In this document: positions 10,881 to 23,739 of the stretch, in pieces
How the letters are laid out: each line of letters begins with the position of its first letter
Position numbering within the stretch: position 1 is the stretch's first letter
NCBI GenBank assembly: GCA_018398815.1
Contig: CM031600.1
Span: 55,732,723 to 55,796,722, forward strand
Origin: Conus ventricosus
Lineage: Eukaryota; Mollusca; Gastropoda; Neogastropoda; Conidae
Reading direction: 5' to 3'
Length of the DNA: 64,000 bases
Position numbers and translations under genes: made by a program
Notes under the pieces: generated by a model
The model's database searches: none
Seen by the model: only the letters and a program-made list of their open reading frames with translations
Told to the model about the DNA's origin: nothing

Positions 10881-11900
10881 GAAATCTCACTTTGTTTTAC
10901 CATGTCCGAAATGTACTAGACTTCAAAATAGGCAAATTCCCTGAAAGAATCAGTCATGCTTAAAAATGTTCAGTCTGTATGATTTATTTTGTGTTGTCAC
11001 AGATTTCTGTGAATCTCACTTATGTTGCCAAGACCTCACATTTTCCTGAAATTTCAGAGGGCACGTGTGAAGACTCGTCAACATACCATATTCTGAAACC
11101 TCCCCAGATTCTGTGACCCTATCATCCACGACAACTGGACTAGCACAAGAACAAGAATCCATGCTTCTACATGGCCATGTGGAAAACCGGCTAATCACCA
11201 GGCCTACATGTGGTGGCGACATCAACAAAACCAGTAGGGAGATCTGTGCACATCTCCACCTTTACATACACCTTTTGAATCCACTGGACTCCCAACACAA
11301 ATCAACAGTAAATTTCAACTCATTTATGATGAGATAAAGAGGGAAAGGCCTACAAAAGCAAAGACAGAATGAATTTCATTGAAGTTACGAATAATTTGTA
11401 CATTTTAGACTTGTATTTTAAAAAATTAAAAAAATAAAAAAAGCCTTGTATGCGAGTTTGATTGAAGTTGTGAGTGATTCATGTTTTAAACTTGCCAACA
11501 AAAGCGAAGCCATATATATGAAATCGAACTTATCCTGTGCCAGTCTATTTGCTCTTCATACATCATTCAATGTTTGAATTATTTCTGAGCACAAGCACTT
11601 GTAAGTGCATAAGCGTAAGGTATATTACATCTGAGCTACGTTTGAGTATTTTCAACAGTCCCATGAAAAAAAAAATCTTTGGATGGCTAGTACCAGAAAG
11701 TAGCTCCTTCCACTATTGGTAAGAAAGAGGGTAGTGGTGAATTTTGATATTAAAACTACTCTACAATTTTAATGGAGAACACACTTGAGTTCTTCTCAAG
11801 AAGACCACACCTCCCACCCTACTCGTCACAATGTACACTCAGTACCTATTTGTTACTTTAACAATATTGTAAAAGTCGATAGGATCCACCTCTTTTCAAG
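10881..11900. other. Unassigned region
   Basis: AT-rich noncoding sequence. Short ORFs have no recognisable domain and no splice context. A (CT)n(CA)n tract closes the interval at 11903-11945. Confidence 0.4.
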
Positions 11901-11903
11901 TTG

Positions 11904-11945
<42 letters not shown>

Positions 11946-11946
11946 T

Positions 11947-12890
11947 TTCCCCAGAGTCGGCCAAAAGGCAGACAAGAAAAAGATACACCTTGCCAAGATG
12001 GAAAATTGATGAAAACGGCTTCTCAACATTTTCCAGGTTTGAACACGCTCTCGAAATTTTCCAGGCCGGAAGATTCAAGCAGAAAGGGTAGGGAGCGATT
12101 GGGGGGACGGGGGAGAGAGGGGTGGGTGGAAAGGTGGTTTGATCTTCCAAATAGTTGTAAAAGCAGTGCTTGGATGGGGGGGGGGGTGAGGGGCATCAAC
12201 AGATAACAATGTGTGTGATCTCCTTACCTAACATGTGTGTGATCTCCTTACCCTAGAAAGAAAAAGATACACCCAGAGACCCACAGAAATACTGCCCTCC
12301 ACTGCCGAACCAACCAGCTGGGATCACTCCTGCACCACCCTTAGGTTCAGGCACGCACAGGCCATTCCATTAAGACGTCAAAGTACATAATTGCGGCCTG
12401 GCAGATGCCATTGTGTAATAGGCACTGGATGTGACGCGACAGAACCACCACGGGAGCGTTCCTGTAGGTGTACCATTTCATGACGGCAGAGCCCACTGGC
12501 GAAAAACGCCACCGTCAGGCTACTGCCGTCCTGCAGCCTCATTCTTGCTGTTCCGCTGACAGGTGAATAACGTACAACTCCAAACACGGCCAAGCTTTCG
12601 CCACGAGGTCTTAGGCGCTCTCTGAAGAGAATCCCGGGTTAGTCTTGCCTGCTGTCAACAGGACTTTCCCTGTGGTCAGTGTGTCTTTCCTCACCGTCAC
12701 TGGCCCTTTCCCCAGAGTCGGTCAAAAGGCAGACAAGAAAAAGATACACCTGAAGGTGCGGGTGGGACCCAGAGAAGTACTGTCCTCAACTGCCGAACAA
12801 ATATTTGCTCTTGAATCTTTTATCATTACACTCGTCAAGCCAATTCCCTTCCCTTCCCCTTGCTTTCACACCTGACAAGTGATAAAAATA
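11947..12890. repeat. Relic of a satellite-like repeat with about 480-bp spacing
   Basis: The string AAGGCAGACAAGAAAAAGAT recurs at about 11970 and 12728, and a partner ending AAAAAGATACACC occurs at 12259. After the marker, CTGCCGAACAA/CCAACCA occurs at about 12303 and 12790, so two partial units are about 480-490 bp apart. Between 12320 and 12710 the sequence has unusually few stops in several frames but no known domain. It looks like a tandemly arranged, moderately GC-rich repeat with flanking truncated units. Confidence 0.5.
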
Positions 12891-15209
12891 CCTTTAGTTT
12901 CATTTAACCATTTTCTCAACATTGTCAGCACCTTAACTGCCAGCATCACAAACTACAATGCGCAAAGTTGAAATCACCAAAGGAAAGGAGACCCAGATGA
13001 CGACTAAAAAGGATTTTGATCAGTTCCAAGGATTATTTTTCGTGCTGCTCGCAGGTCTATTACTTCTCCGTTGTTTAAACATGGAAATCCTCATAAAGCT
13101 AAGAAAACCTGGGCCCCCAAACAGATAATATTGAAAGCATGTAGTTTGCAGCTATCAGGGATTGCACTCAAAGGCTAGTTTCTGATTTCTTACATTATGC
13201 CAAATTTCTGGCCTGAGCAACCCTAAGCCACAAAAGCCAGTGAGAATCATTCCGTGGCCTGAACCGCACAAGATTTCTATGGTCCATTATTCGCATTCCC
13301 CCCTTCCTCCACCAAAAGGAACCTCACCTCTGTTCCATATTTCATTGGAACACCACCCACCCACTGCAAACTATGCTTTCCTTCCATTCATTTCACAGTG
13401 ACCCCTCTCAAGCTGGAAACTACACTTCCCTTCCATTATTTCAGTGACCATCCCCTCTCAAGCTGGAAACTACACTTCCCTTCCATTATTTCGCATGACC
13501 TTCCTCCTACAAATGGAAACTACTTTCTTTGCATGACCAACCACCCTTTCTCCAACACGGTTTTCCCCCATATTCTCTCTGTTCAAAATGATTCTCCATA
13601 CATTCCTGCAAGTCATTGGTAGATTCTTCATAGTTCCACTACAAATATGCCATTATGGCTCACTCCAGTCTGACTTATTACAATGTTGCAGCTCCAACAG
13701 ACAAGATACCACATATACATGCAACCTTTGCCCCAGAGATTGCCACTCCCATCTCGGTCTGCACAATCACAAGTGACGCTGTTCTAACCCAACAGCCAGC
13801 AAGAACATACCAGGTGCATCATCCATGGTTAACCTTGACAGGAGGCCTGAAATCAACTACAAGTCTGAATAATCACTAATCGTAGATGCACAATTCACAT
13901 TGAAATTGACCATCAAAACTAGTTAATCAGTTTGCATACGCAATGGGAAATGGTAATTTGCACAACGTTACTTAACTGTACAGCTAACTTCAGAATTTGT
14001 GCATACTCAGCTAGTGTTGTCAATTTTCAGGATTGTTTGGACCTAGAGGCCAAAGCAGCCAAACATCTCAACTTGTAATTGGTTCATTGGCATACTTTAC
14101 ATAAACATCATCTTGTTAATGTGGAGGCAAGTGCATATATAATGTACATGTTTTTGTGTAGTCATGTTCTTACAAGCATCATTTTTAGTATGTACAGACC
14201 AAAAAACATTCAAAGCACTTTGCACATCCTCATGCGTTCATCCTTTCATCCTATCATAATCGTTCCTCCTTCGAGTTCACCTTGAATTCAGACTAAATTT
14301 AGTGCTTGCATGAGTGTATGTGTTCGTATATAAGTGTGAAAGAGCAATATTTAGTTGCTTAACTACTTCAGTCCTGAAAGGCTTGACTTTCTGATCTCAG
14401 ATTTTCAATCACGAGATAAAATTGTCCTTGAAGTTTACAGATCTGCAACAATGCACATATACATTTTGATCCAATTGTCTGTTCTTGGTGAGAGAGTGTT
14501 GTGAACTTTCACATTTTCTCAGCTGAGAAACTGCAAGTGCTAGGAAAACCAAACATCATATCCATGCAAAAAACATCTTTACACACACACACACACAATC
14601 CAGATTTTTGTTTCCATGTTTATTACTACTGGCACTCAGATTATAAGACAAACTCATTGAAACTCAAGAGACATGCAGTTTAATTCCATAAAGCAACAAA
14701 CAAGAGAAACTTCAACATTCATCACATTCAAAATGCAGAAACCAACTTTCATACACACAAGAAACTTACGCCCACCTTTCTCTTCAAATATCAGGACTAT
14801 CTGCATCCAGTTAGAATCTCTCAGACTATGAGCAATGAAACAATGTTTTACAACAAAATGAGTGCATTACCCATTGCTTTCAATGTTTCTAGGACGACAA
14901 TCTAATCGAATCCTGGTCGGAAATAGATTTCAGAGCCATTTCACGTGCATTCTCATTTGATCAGATATGGGATTAGCAAAATGTTTAGTCAAATTAGTAT
15001 ATGTCAAGGAACTCATCCGACTTGAAAATCAAAGCAGGGAAAACTGGACAGGCCCCTTTCAAATACTAAATGTGGCAAAAACTGTCTTGATTATCTTTTT
15101 CTTAAAGTGTGTTTTACTTGAAAATCATGAGACACATCTTAAAATTAACTTCAGTTATGTCCTCTGCCCATCCACCAAAATATCAACATAAATTGACACA
15201 GGATGTAGT
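12891..15209. other. Unassigned region with one short tandem duplication
   Basis: No gene was recognised. At 13402-13500 a block of about 50 bases containing TCAAGCTGGAAACTACACTT is tandemly repeated (second copy from about 13451), with a decayed third start at 13511. The rest is AT-rich noncoding DNA with no clear element ends. Confidence 0.5.
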
Positions 15210-15480
15210 TGCAAAGTGGCAGGCAGAAATATAAACAAATTATAAATATTAGTCTTAGCGCTCTGCAAAAAAAAAAATGAACGAGGCCTCGTTTTCATTC
15301 AAGCCTATCTTGCACCGAAGCGGATGAAGATAAGTGATTGCTTGTTCACTTTTGTTGTCCTTGAGTGTTTTATATCTTGCCTGAAGAAGACCTATGAGGT
15401 CGAAACGTGGTACGTTTTGTCTTGTGATTCGTTTGTCCACGTGTTTTTGGGTTTTTTTGCAGTGTGCTAACATTAATATT
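15210..15480 (+). repeat. Foldback copy of the hammerhead-like repeat, best-preserved core
   Basis: A short inverse end (15212-15262, TAGTTGCAAAGTGGCAGGCAG) precedes a forward copy. In the forward copy CTGAAGA (15381-15387), a five-pair stem GACCT/AGGTC (15389-15393 with 15397-15401) and GAAAC (15402-15406) form an intact hammerhead catalytic core. After it, ACGTGGTACGT could form a short stem III. The tail continues GTGATTCGTTTGTCCACG. No clear stem I partner is seen, so activity is uncertain. Confidence 0.6.
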
Positions 15481-18400
15481 CAAAATTTGACATACGATGG
15501 TTTTCATATATTTCACCAGAAGATACAAAACGCAAGATTCATAAATAAGCATCATAAGGATTCATGTAAGCATAACTTAATGAGCACCAAATTCTACATG
15601 GAAAAACGAAATTCGGAACTAACCATGTCAGGTACTGTACAATTTTGTTATTTAAATTCATGATGATAATCTTCGAAAGCTAACACCCCAGTCAGAAAAT
15701 GTTTTTGCGTTATCGGGATGAATAAAATGGTGTTTTAATTAATGCATACATCAAACACTCTAATATTGTACAATGAAAATATTTATGTGATATAGTAACA
15801 GAGAATAAACGGATTTATACAACATAATATGGAGCTATACCAGGTAATATCCCCTTTGATGAAGCTATGTCAGAGGCAGGTGCACTTACACAGTGTTTCA
15901 AAAATATTTTTTTTAACTGTTTACCTAATACAAGACAAACACTAAAAAAAGACACAGAATCATTGCTTTTTCCATGAAAAACCCTACGACAGCCCAAAAC
16001 CACTATAACAAAAAAAAAAAGGCAACACCTTTTGACAGTAACAAAGATATGGGTGATTTTCTCAAAGCAATTTGATGTTTGCGAAATAATGTGAATTCTG
16101 TTACACATATTATTTTATACATACCAACTTCCCAGTGCATTTGCAGGTGCCTGGGGATGATTTAACTGAAAGCATTAACTCCCAATTTAGTATCATTGAA
16201 TATACCAACATCAGGTTTGAATAGAACATGTCCCTTATATCACATGTACCTGCTGATTCTCATTGAAACACAATTTTTATTCAATTCATCATTAACTCTT
16301 TCACAGAATGACAAGAATTCTGTTTCATGTAACAATCAAGGACTCTACAATTATGATGCAAGGGGAAAACATAACAGACAACTAGATTTCGTTTCTGACC
16401 TCTAGTCCTTGAAGACAACATTCACATCAATGTATTGAAGATGTATGGAAAGGATCTGAAACAGACACTAGGCTCATTAACCTTTTGTTTGTTTGACTTT
16501 TTTTCTCAGTCTCTTTTATATTAATATATATGCAGGGCTATGTGGTTCACCAAATTCTGTAAACTTTCTTACGACTGAAACTTGGTAACCCCCAAATTCA
16601 CTGTTGTGACTCTCCCCCGAAGTCGGAGTGTGGCTGCCCAAGTGGCGGGGTAATCAAAAACGGTCACACATGTAATGTTCTCATCCCCTGCTGATGCATT
16701 TGTACCATAGTGTTCAAGTACTTTGGCTGTTTGGATGATCACTGGAGTCTTTTAGCCAGGGTACGACAACGACAACAACTGTTGTGACTCCCTAACTCCA
16801 TATTCTAAAGCAAAAATGTTAAATTCTGGATATTACTATTGAATTTGTGAGGGGAAGTTATTTTGTTTAATAAAGAACTTCCTGAGATTGGCAACCAATT
16901 ACTGGACCAGTCTAGAAAAGCAAAGTGGCCTCCAAAACCAAACAAACATATTCTATCCTTGTTGTTGTTGAAACCTTCCCATTTCTACAAAAGTGTCAAT
17001 CACTGCACTTTTTCATTCATTTTAAACATTTTATCTAACATCTCCTTACAACACATGAAATGGACAGATTTTGTATCTTACATGATCAGAGGGACCGACC
17101 ATTACGAAAGAACGGTCCATGTATCCATAAACAGCAGCCTAAACACTATGTCACAGACTTGCATTTGCATGCAAATTAATATAGATGTGCCAACCCCTTC
17201 ATCCTTTCAAAGTGTAATATGGGAATTTGTCAGAACAAATAACTACCTGTCCGCCCAATTCTTCACATTATCATTAAAAGTAAAACACACAAGCTGCCAA
17301 TTTGGTCAATTGTTGCCATCGATATTTTTGGGGAAATTACAGTTGTTCATGCAGGTTTATCAAGAAGTGCAGTTTACACATCAAATCTGTCAGGAGATAT
17401 TTCAACATCTAGCTCACAGGCAGCACACCTGGTGTATGTTGCATATAGTCTTGATGGACTAAATACATGGCTACAAAACAATAGTACATGTACTCTTAAT
17501 AATAAAGTGGCAAAAACCAGTTTCCATGTATGTCTGTAGGGTTGATAGAGTCGAATCAAGCCTCCTTTTGGATGATCAGACTCAACTAGTCACTGAACCA
17601 AAAAAGGAATAAAAAAAAAAATCAATGGCTGAATTTCAGGCATTCAGCCTTCTCATTAGTTACCAAAAAGCTACAGATGTTTATGTAGTAATTCAGCATG
17701 TCTTTTAAGTAAAGGCAGTTCATTATCAAAGCAATCATGAAAGTTGGTGACATTTGCTTTGACTGGATGAACATGTGTGGAAACGTCTTTGTGAGAAGTA
17801 AACAGAATGACATAAATACACTCAATATTCAGTCAAGCAGATGACAATATGACAAAAACAAGGGCTGGCACCTCTTTATACACCATGAATTGGTTTTATT
17901 GTTGAAGATATGCAGAATTTCTGTTGAAGATACGCAGAAATTTTTTATTTCCTCTCTTTCCATTCCATTTCTATGAAACTTTTGTCAGAACTGGAAGCAT
18001 GACAACAACTGGACTGTACATGTGAAATATCTCAACTGAAAGTAATGTCTGGCAACATTGTTTAAAATATTAACAGGCTGTCAGCTGTCAGACGAAGTAT
18101 CCTTGCACACAGCACACCACAAAATTCACACATACACAGACATGCTTACAACACCCCACAGTTCAGTAAATTTGACACACATTTCAGGAAAGACTGAAAC
18201 AGACTGCAGATTTGATGAAATTATCCAAAAGATAATGGAACAAACAAAGTTTGCAACAAAGCTTACTCAATACACAATGATAAAAAAAACAGGTGAAGTT
18301 TTTTTCAAATGCCTTCTTCAATGTCAGAAGTCTATTTGTGGTATGTTTAAAATCTTGTTTGTTTTGCATTGTGTATAAAATGTGTCGCTGTACATTTTCT

Positions 18401-19440
18401 TTGAAATGTGTTGCTTCAATGTTTCAGATGACACATGTTTGCACACTAAACAAATTCTCAGAAGTATTCAGAGATGAAACAAATGACGAGTAAATGGAGA
18501 ACATCCGAGAACCAATAGACAAGACATCCACAACTTTCACTTTCCTGACCCACTTTTTCAACAGCTGTATTCATGATAACACAGCCGGGGGGGGGGGGAG
18601 GGGGGGAAGTAATTTTAAGTTCAAATCTTAATCTCTATTTCCATTCACAGTGAATCTTAAAAGACGATTGAAACTAGCTGACACATCAATCACGCAATGA
18701 GTATGCAGTCAATAAAACAGTAAGAGCTGGACTTCAGACTGGTGTTGTCTTTAAAGATTTAATACGATATCAAAGCCACTTTCAACATAAGCCAGCAATT
18801 CTTTTTTTTTCTCCCCACATTCTCTATCAACTAAGACTGCTGTCTGAACGACCACTTCATGCAACCAATAGCTTGTTCTTGAGACGCCATTTGTGCAGTC
18901 AAAAGCAACCACCAATACCAGAATGCAACATAAGAGCTATTTTGGAAGGAATGGATCAAGAAGGAGAAAGCAACTCTGTCAACACAACACCCGACTGTTT
19001 ATATTCTCCGCTAATCACAACAAAGTAGCTGTAATTTATGCAAAACATGTCAATGACACATTTTGCATCTCTGGGACAAAAAAATGGTATCCTGAATCAA
19101 AACTGATATGATACACCAGAAAATGTATCAGGATCAAGCCAAGTCTATAATGGAAAAATATTCAGATAAGAGAAAAATAGACATGAAATCAAATTTGCAT
19201 GTCATACTCATTTTCTGCTTGGATAGAATTACTTATTTGTCGAGCTTGTAACAGCACACAATTTTCTTTAAAACTGAATACTTGCAGGCTAAACCCACGG
19301 CAGTAAAAAAAAGCAATATCAACCCAAATGGTGAGACTGGTAACACATGGGAGACACGAGGAGCAAGCAACAGTTGTTGAACCAATGGTCTCAAATGAAA
19401 CATCTGTTGACTCTCTCTCTGGAAAACATCTTCATCCCTA
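15481..19440. other. Unassigned AT-rich region
   Basis: No coding exon was recognised. The longest ORF (16863-17462, plus) has a composition like random AT-rich DNA and no domain. A G run with a single interruption lies at 18587-18606. One probable LINE 3' end lies at 16605-16785 and is listed separately. Parts could be UTR or intergenic sequence of unknown host genes. Confidence 0.4.
16605..16785 (+). repeat. Probable LINE/SINE 3' end with GACAAC tail
   Basis: A GC-richer block starts GAAGTCGGAGTGTGGCTGCC and GGCGGGGTAATCAAAAACGG. It runs to a terminal microsatellite of ACGACAACGACAACAAC (16766-16780). A compositionally distinct block that ends in a short tandem tail is typical of a non-LTR element terminus. 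The family was not identified. Confidence 0.4.
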
Positions 19441-19451
19441 GTTTCTTTCCC

Positions 19452-19742
19452 TTGCAGTAAAGGGTACAAAATTGTTCAAAATTCCAACATATTTATTTTT
19501 TAAGACTATACTTGCAGTAAAGGATACAAAAATGTTCAAATTCCAACATATTTATTTTTTAAGACTATACTTGCAGTAAAGGATACAAAATGTTCAAATT
19601 CCAACATATTTATTTTTTAAGACTATACTTGCAGTAAAGGATACAAAAATGTTCAAATTCCAACATATTTATTTTTTAAGACTATACTTGCAGTAAAGGA
19701 TACAAAAATGTTCAAATTCCAACATATTTATTTTTTAAGACT
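19452..19742. repeat. Tandem repeat, about 60-bp unit, five copies
   Basis: The unit contains CTTGCAGTAAAGGATACAAA, then TTCAAATTCCAACATATTTA and a T-rich part ending AAGACTATA. It repeats five times with near identity, which implies recent expansion or conversion. There is no coding potential. Confidence 0.9.
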
Positions 19743-22737
19743 ATCTCAATCTTGGGTCTGACCAACTATAGAAAAACTTAACTGTTTTCTCTTCTCTGTG
19801 TTTCTCCATACAAATGAACAAGTATTTTTCTCCTTTTTATCTATAAATATTACTAATTCCAGAAACATGTTATACAACACAATGACAAAGTAAGCATGTA
19901 TTCTCATTATCTAGCTAGCTTTCAACATATTCGTGGATTTTTACTTCAAATGCTCTGCATAGTGGCTATGGTTTGCTCACCGGTCACCATATTCAATCAG
20001 GAAAAAAACAATGTTTTCATCTAGCATGAAAAGAGCTTGGAAAAAAGAAAAATCAACAAAAAAGACACTGCAAGGGCCCTGGGGAGTGGGGGGGCACCAC
20101 AGACCCAGTGATGGTCCATGGGCAACCCCCTGACAGAAAGCCTCCTAAAGCCAAAGTTTTATTTAAATTACATAAGGTAGAAGAATCTTTTTCTTTAAAT
20201 CACTATTTCCCCTCCAGATATCTCTTCCTCTATCCAAAGGACCCTTTCAAACACTATGAAGACTGATTTTGGTTTAATGGAATGATTAAGTCTGCACAGA
20301 CATCAGCTGCACAGGCATCTCCCCATACTTCACAGTCACCAGCAGTTGCTGGAACAAACATGTTCAGTGGTTTCGAGACATGAAGAGTTAGGCCTGTAGC
20401 TTTGCAACTCAGGGAGGGACAAAAACAATGAAAAGGATATGTAGGTCAACAGTTGCATTCCTAATCATCTTGACAATGTTGTGAAGGTCGTGGCAGGAAG
20501 TGAGGGGAGGCAGGGAAAAAATGTTTTAAAGTCTTCACTTCTGAAATTCATACCAATTCATCTTCAAGTCTGTCTTCTTTTTTTTACATTTCAATTATCA
20601 AACGTAGTTCCAGAGGCTCGTAAACCTTAGTCCATGGTCCTAGTTGTATGTCTGATGCATTTCTGGACAGTCGGAAAAAAAACTCCAGGGGAGATGGACA
20701 GAAATTTTCCAAAAAAAATCCAACCTCATGCCAGTGTTTTGTTTCAGCTCTAAATTTCTTGCACTCTAAATGGCTGGACTGCATCAAGGGTATCACCCCT
20801 GGATGCTTATCTACTATTGCCTTTTTCCTTCACCCCCCCCCCCCCCCCCCCCCCAGGTGGTCAGACAATTCAAGGCACAGTCATTTTCTGCCCCCCCCCC
20901 CCCCCCCCCCCCCATCTCAAATAATCAACATTCGGATTCCTGCTGTAAGATGTGAAATGTGATCATTCTCCTCCATAAATTTACTATAAAACACCAATCA
21001 ATTATACTGTGGCATAGATATGGAAGAAAAAAAAGTTGCCATACACAGTCTCCTCTCATTAAATTTTCCCCATGATGCAAAACCAGCTGGAAAAAAGGGA
21101 ACAATGAAGTATCAAATTATGCAATTCAAATAACCAGAAGTAACAAACATTCATACTAACCAGAACAACATTGAAAGAAAGTATACTTCTTGATAATGCT
21201 ATGAAATGATTGTAATACATATTGTATATTCAGCCCTAAAGGTGGCAAATGAGAACAAACTTTATCAAACATAAATCAAATTCCAGTCACCAACAGCAAG
21301 TACCCGACAACAGTCTAAAACTCAACACCTCACCAGTTTTCACTCAATTCATCCAGCTTTATTTTAGCAAGAAAGTGCAGAAATATGCTTGGATCTTATT
21401 AAAATCAGAGCGTTTCAGGAGGGAGGGTTGGGTACATACCCAATCTTGGCGGGTTCAAGGAACTGTCTTTGTGGGGGGTCAGGGGGGAAAGCCCCCTGAA
21501 GCTGTACTTTTTGCAAATTATTAGCCCTAAACCACCATTTCCTGGCACTTACCACATGATTTCAACAAGAGAAATCCACAGCGGAAGAGAAAAAATTCAA
21601 CTAGGTGTCATTTCAGACTGGAGAATAGCCGGCTCAAAAAATATCTGAAGAAGGCCGGGATCAAGGGGCCGACCAAGAGCCTCCAGGCCAAAATGGAATC
21701 AGTGTAGCTTTGAAATCCTTTTGTGGTCATTCAATGTATATCATGTGCCCCTCTCTCTCTCACACACACAACACTTTTGCCAACCCCACTACTGTCTCAA
21801 GTACATTCTTACTCTATGACAGTAGCAAAACTGTGGCTGTGTGTAGAACTACTACTACTTGTGTTGGAAACTCAAAATCCAGGAAGATTTTCTATTGTTT
21901 GTTTCTACAAAAATTGGTCAAGGGGTATGGCAGAAAACTGATTTGAAAATAATCACCAATGTCATACATCGTGCTGAACATGAAAAATCACCCCCATCAG
22001 CTGTCAATATAATATTTCAGCTTGCGGAGGATGTTTAAGTCTATTTGCACCCTTTTCATAAGATTCCATGATCTGGCACACACACCCGCATACATACATG
22101 TGACACACACATACCTGCCAACCCCATTATTGTCTTGAAAACATTTGCACTCTCTGACTGAAGCAAAACTGTATCTGAGAGTGGCATCTCCATATTTACC
22201 CTGAAAACTCAAAATCCAGCAAGATATTCTACTGTTCATTTCTGAAAAAATAAAAAAAAGATCACTGGAGAAAATAACTTTTAAAGATTGAATACAAAGG
22301 TCTTGCAGAAAGACTAAATGAAAAAGGACCACCATTGTCTACTTACGGATGATGTAGTGGTTTATTTGCACTTTTCACAAGACTCAGTAATCCAGTCCTA
22401 AAACATGCTTAAACAAAGAAAATCGCTGCCGGTTTCTTTGTGAGGATAGATGAGAGAAATCTAAGGTTCAAAGCAGCAAAAAATATCCAAAATTCAAACT
22501 ACTCAAGAATTCAAACAGAATTGCCAGTCTGAACACACTCTAACCAACACACACTGAGAAAAAGAGACAGAGGGAGGGAGAGAACAAGAAGAGGAGAGGG
22601 GGGGGGGGGGGGGGGGGGGATGGGGGAAGAAATGAGAAGAGTGGCAGCAAACTGAACATCTTGTCTGCAGATCAGAAATTTTGCAGATCTATGCATTTTT
22701 GTTGAATTTTTTCTTTTTAATCTTGGTCATAGCAGAA
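19743..22737. other. Unassigned region with G/C homopolymers
   Basis: Noncoding sequence. C runs of about 22 and 23 bases lie at 20833-20854 and 20891-20913. A G run of about 22 bases lies at 22598-22619. G-rich hairpin-like blocks at 20070-20140 and 21465-21505 (GGGGGGAAAGCCCCC type) resemble DNA-transposon subterminal sequence such as the one at 41035-41065. No terminal repeats were found for them. Confidence 0.45.
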
Positions 22738-23352
22738 AAAACATCCTGTTGCAATTACAACCCGGGTCACATTCAGTGTCACGCCTGGTAAATAGAATGT
22801 CCTGAAAACCCGTCCTGTTTCAATTACAACCCGGACACATTCAGTGTCACGCCTGGTAAATAGAATGTCCTGAAAACCCGTCTTGTTGCAATTACAACCC
22901 GGGTCACATTCAGTGTCACGCCTGGTAAATACAATGTCCTGAAAACCCGTCTTGTTGCAATTACAACCCGGGTCACATTCAGTGTCACGCCTGGTAAATA
23001 CAATGTCCTGAAAAACCCGTCTTGTTGCAATTACAACCCGGGTCACATTCAGTGCCACGCCTGGTAAATAGAATCCTGAAAACCCGTCTTGTTTGCAATT
23101 ACAACCCGGGTCACATTCAGTGTCACGCCTGAAAATAGAATGTCCTGTAAACCCGTCTTGTTGCAATTACAACCCGGGTCACATTCAGTGTCACGCCTGG
23201 TAAATAGAATGTCCTGAAAACCCGTCTTGTTGCAATTACAACCCGGGTCACATTCAGTGTCACGCCTGGTAAATAGAATGTCCTGAAAACCCGTCTTGTT
23301 GCAATTACAACCAGATCACATTCAGTGCCACGCCTGGTAAATAGAATGTCCT
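22738..23352. repeat. Minisatellite, 69-bp unit, about nine copies
   Basis: Units contain GTCCTGAAAACCCGTCTTGT, GCAATTACAACCCGGGTCAC and TCAGTGTCACGCCTGGTA. The spacing is 68-70 bases with scattered indels. Because 69 is a multiple of three, the minus strand stays open for 149 codons as a 23-residue Cys-rich repeat. That ORF has no signal peptide, splice context or start logic and shifts frame between copies, so I treat it as a repeat and not a gene. Confidence 0.9.
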
Positions 23353-23739
23353 GCTCTTCCTGTACTTCTCATCTTTTCTTTTCTTTTTTCCCGAAATAAA
23401 GCGCTCAGACGTTGTTGTTGTAGATGATCTGTTTGAAGAAAAAAAAAAATGTTTAATGAAAGAAAGTTGTCTACGTAGTGGCTAAAATGTAAAATCAAAC
23501 GCAGCAATATGCAGTAACGTGAATTGTGACAGAGCTAAAAAAATATTAAAAAAAGGAAAGCAAAACAAAGATATTTTGTATATTTGCTTTACAACTTTTT
23601 TTTTTTTTCATGACTGCTTTTCGCTTTTTTCTTTCATCAGCGATGCTATCTAATGTAACAAGCTCAGTAGCTGTCCCTCCTGCTTTTGTTTTTAAATTTC
23701 AAATGAAAACAGTTGTTACTCTGCTTTTGCTGATTTAGA

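Noticed and set aside
16863..17462. 199-codon plus-strand ORF
   Set aside because: No recognisable domain, no splice or promoter context and amino-acid usage like random AT-rich DNA; retained only as unassigned sequence.
22738..23352. CRISPR-like array of regular repeats
   Set aside because: The whole unit repeats with no unique spacers, and the context is an animal genome. The same holds for the arrays at 19452, 29125 and 38292.
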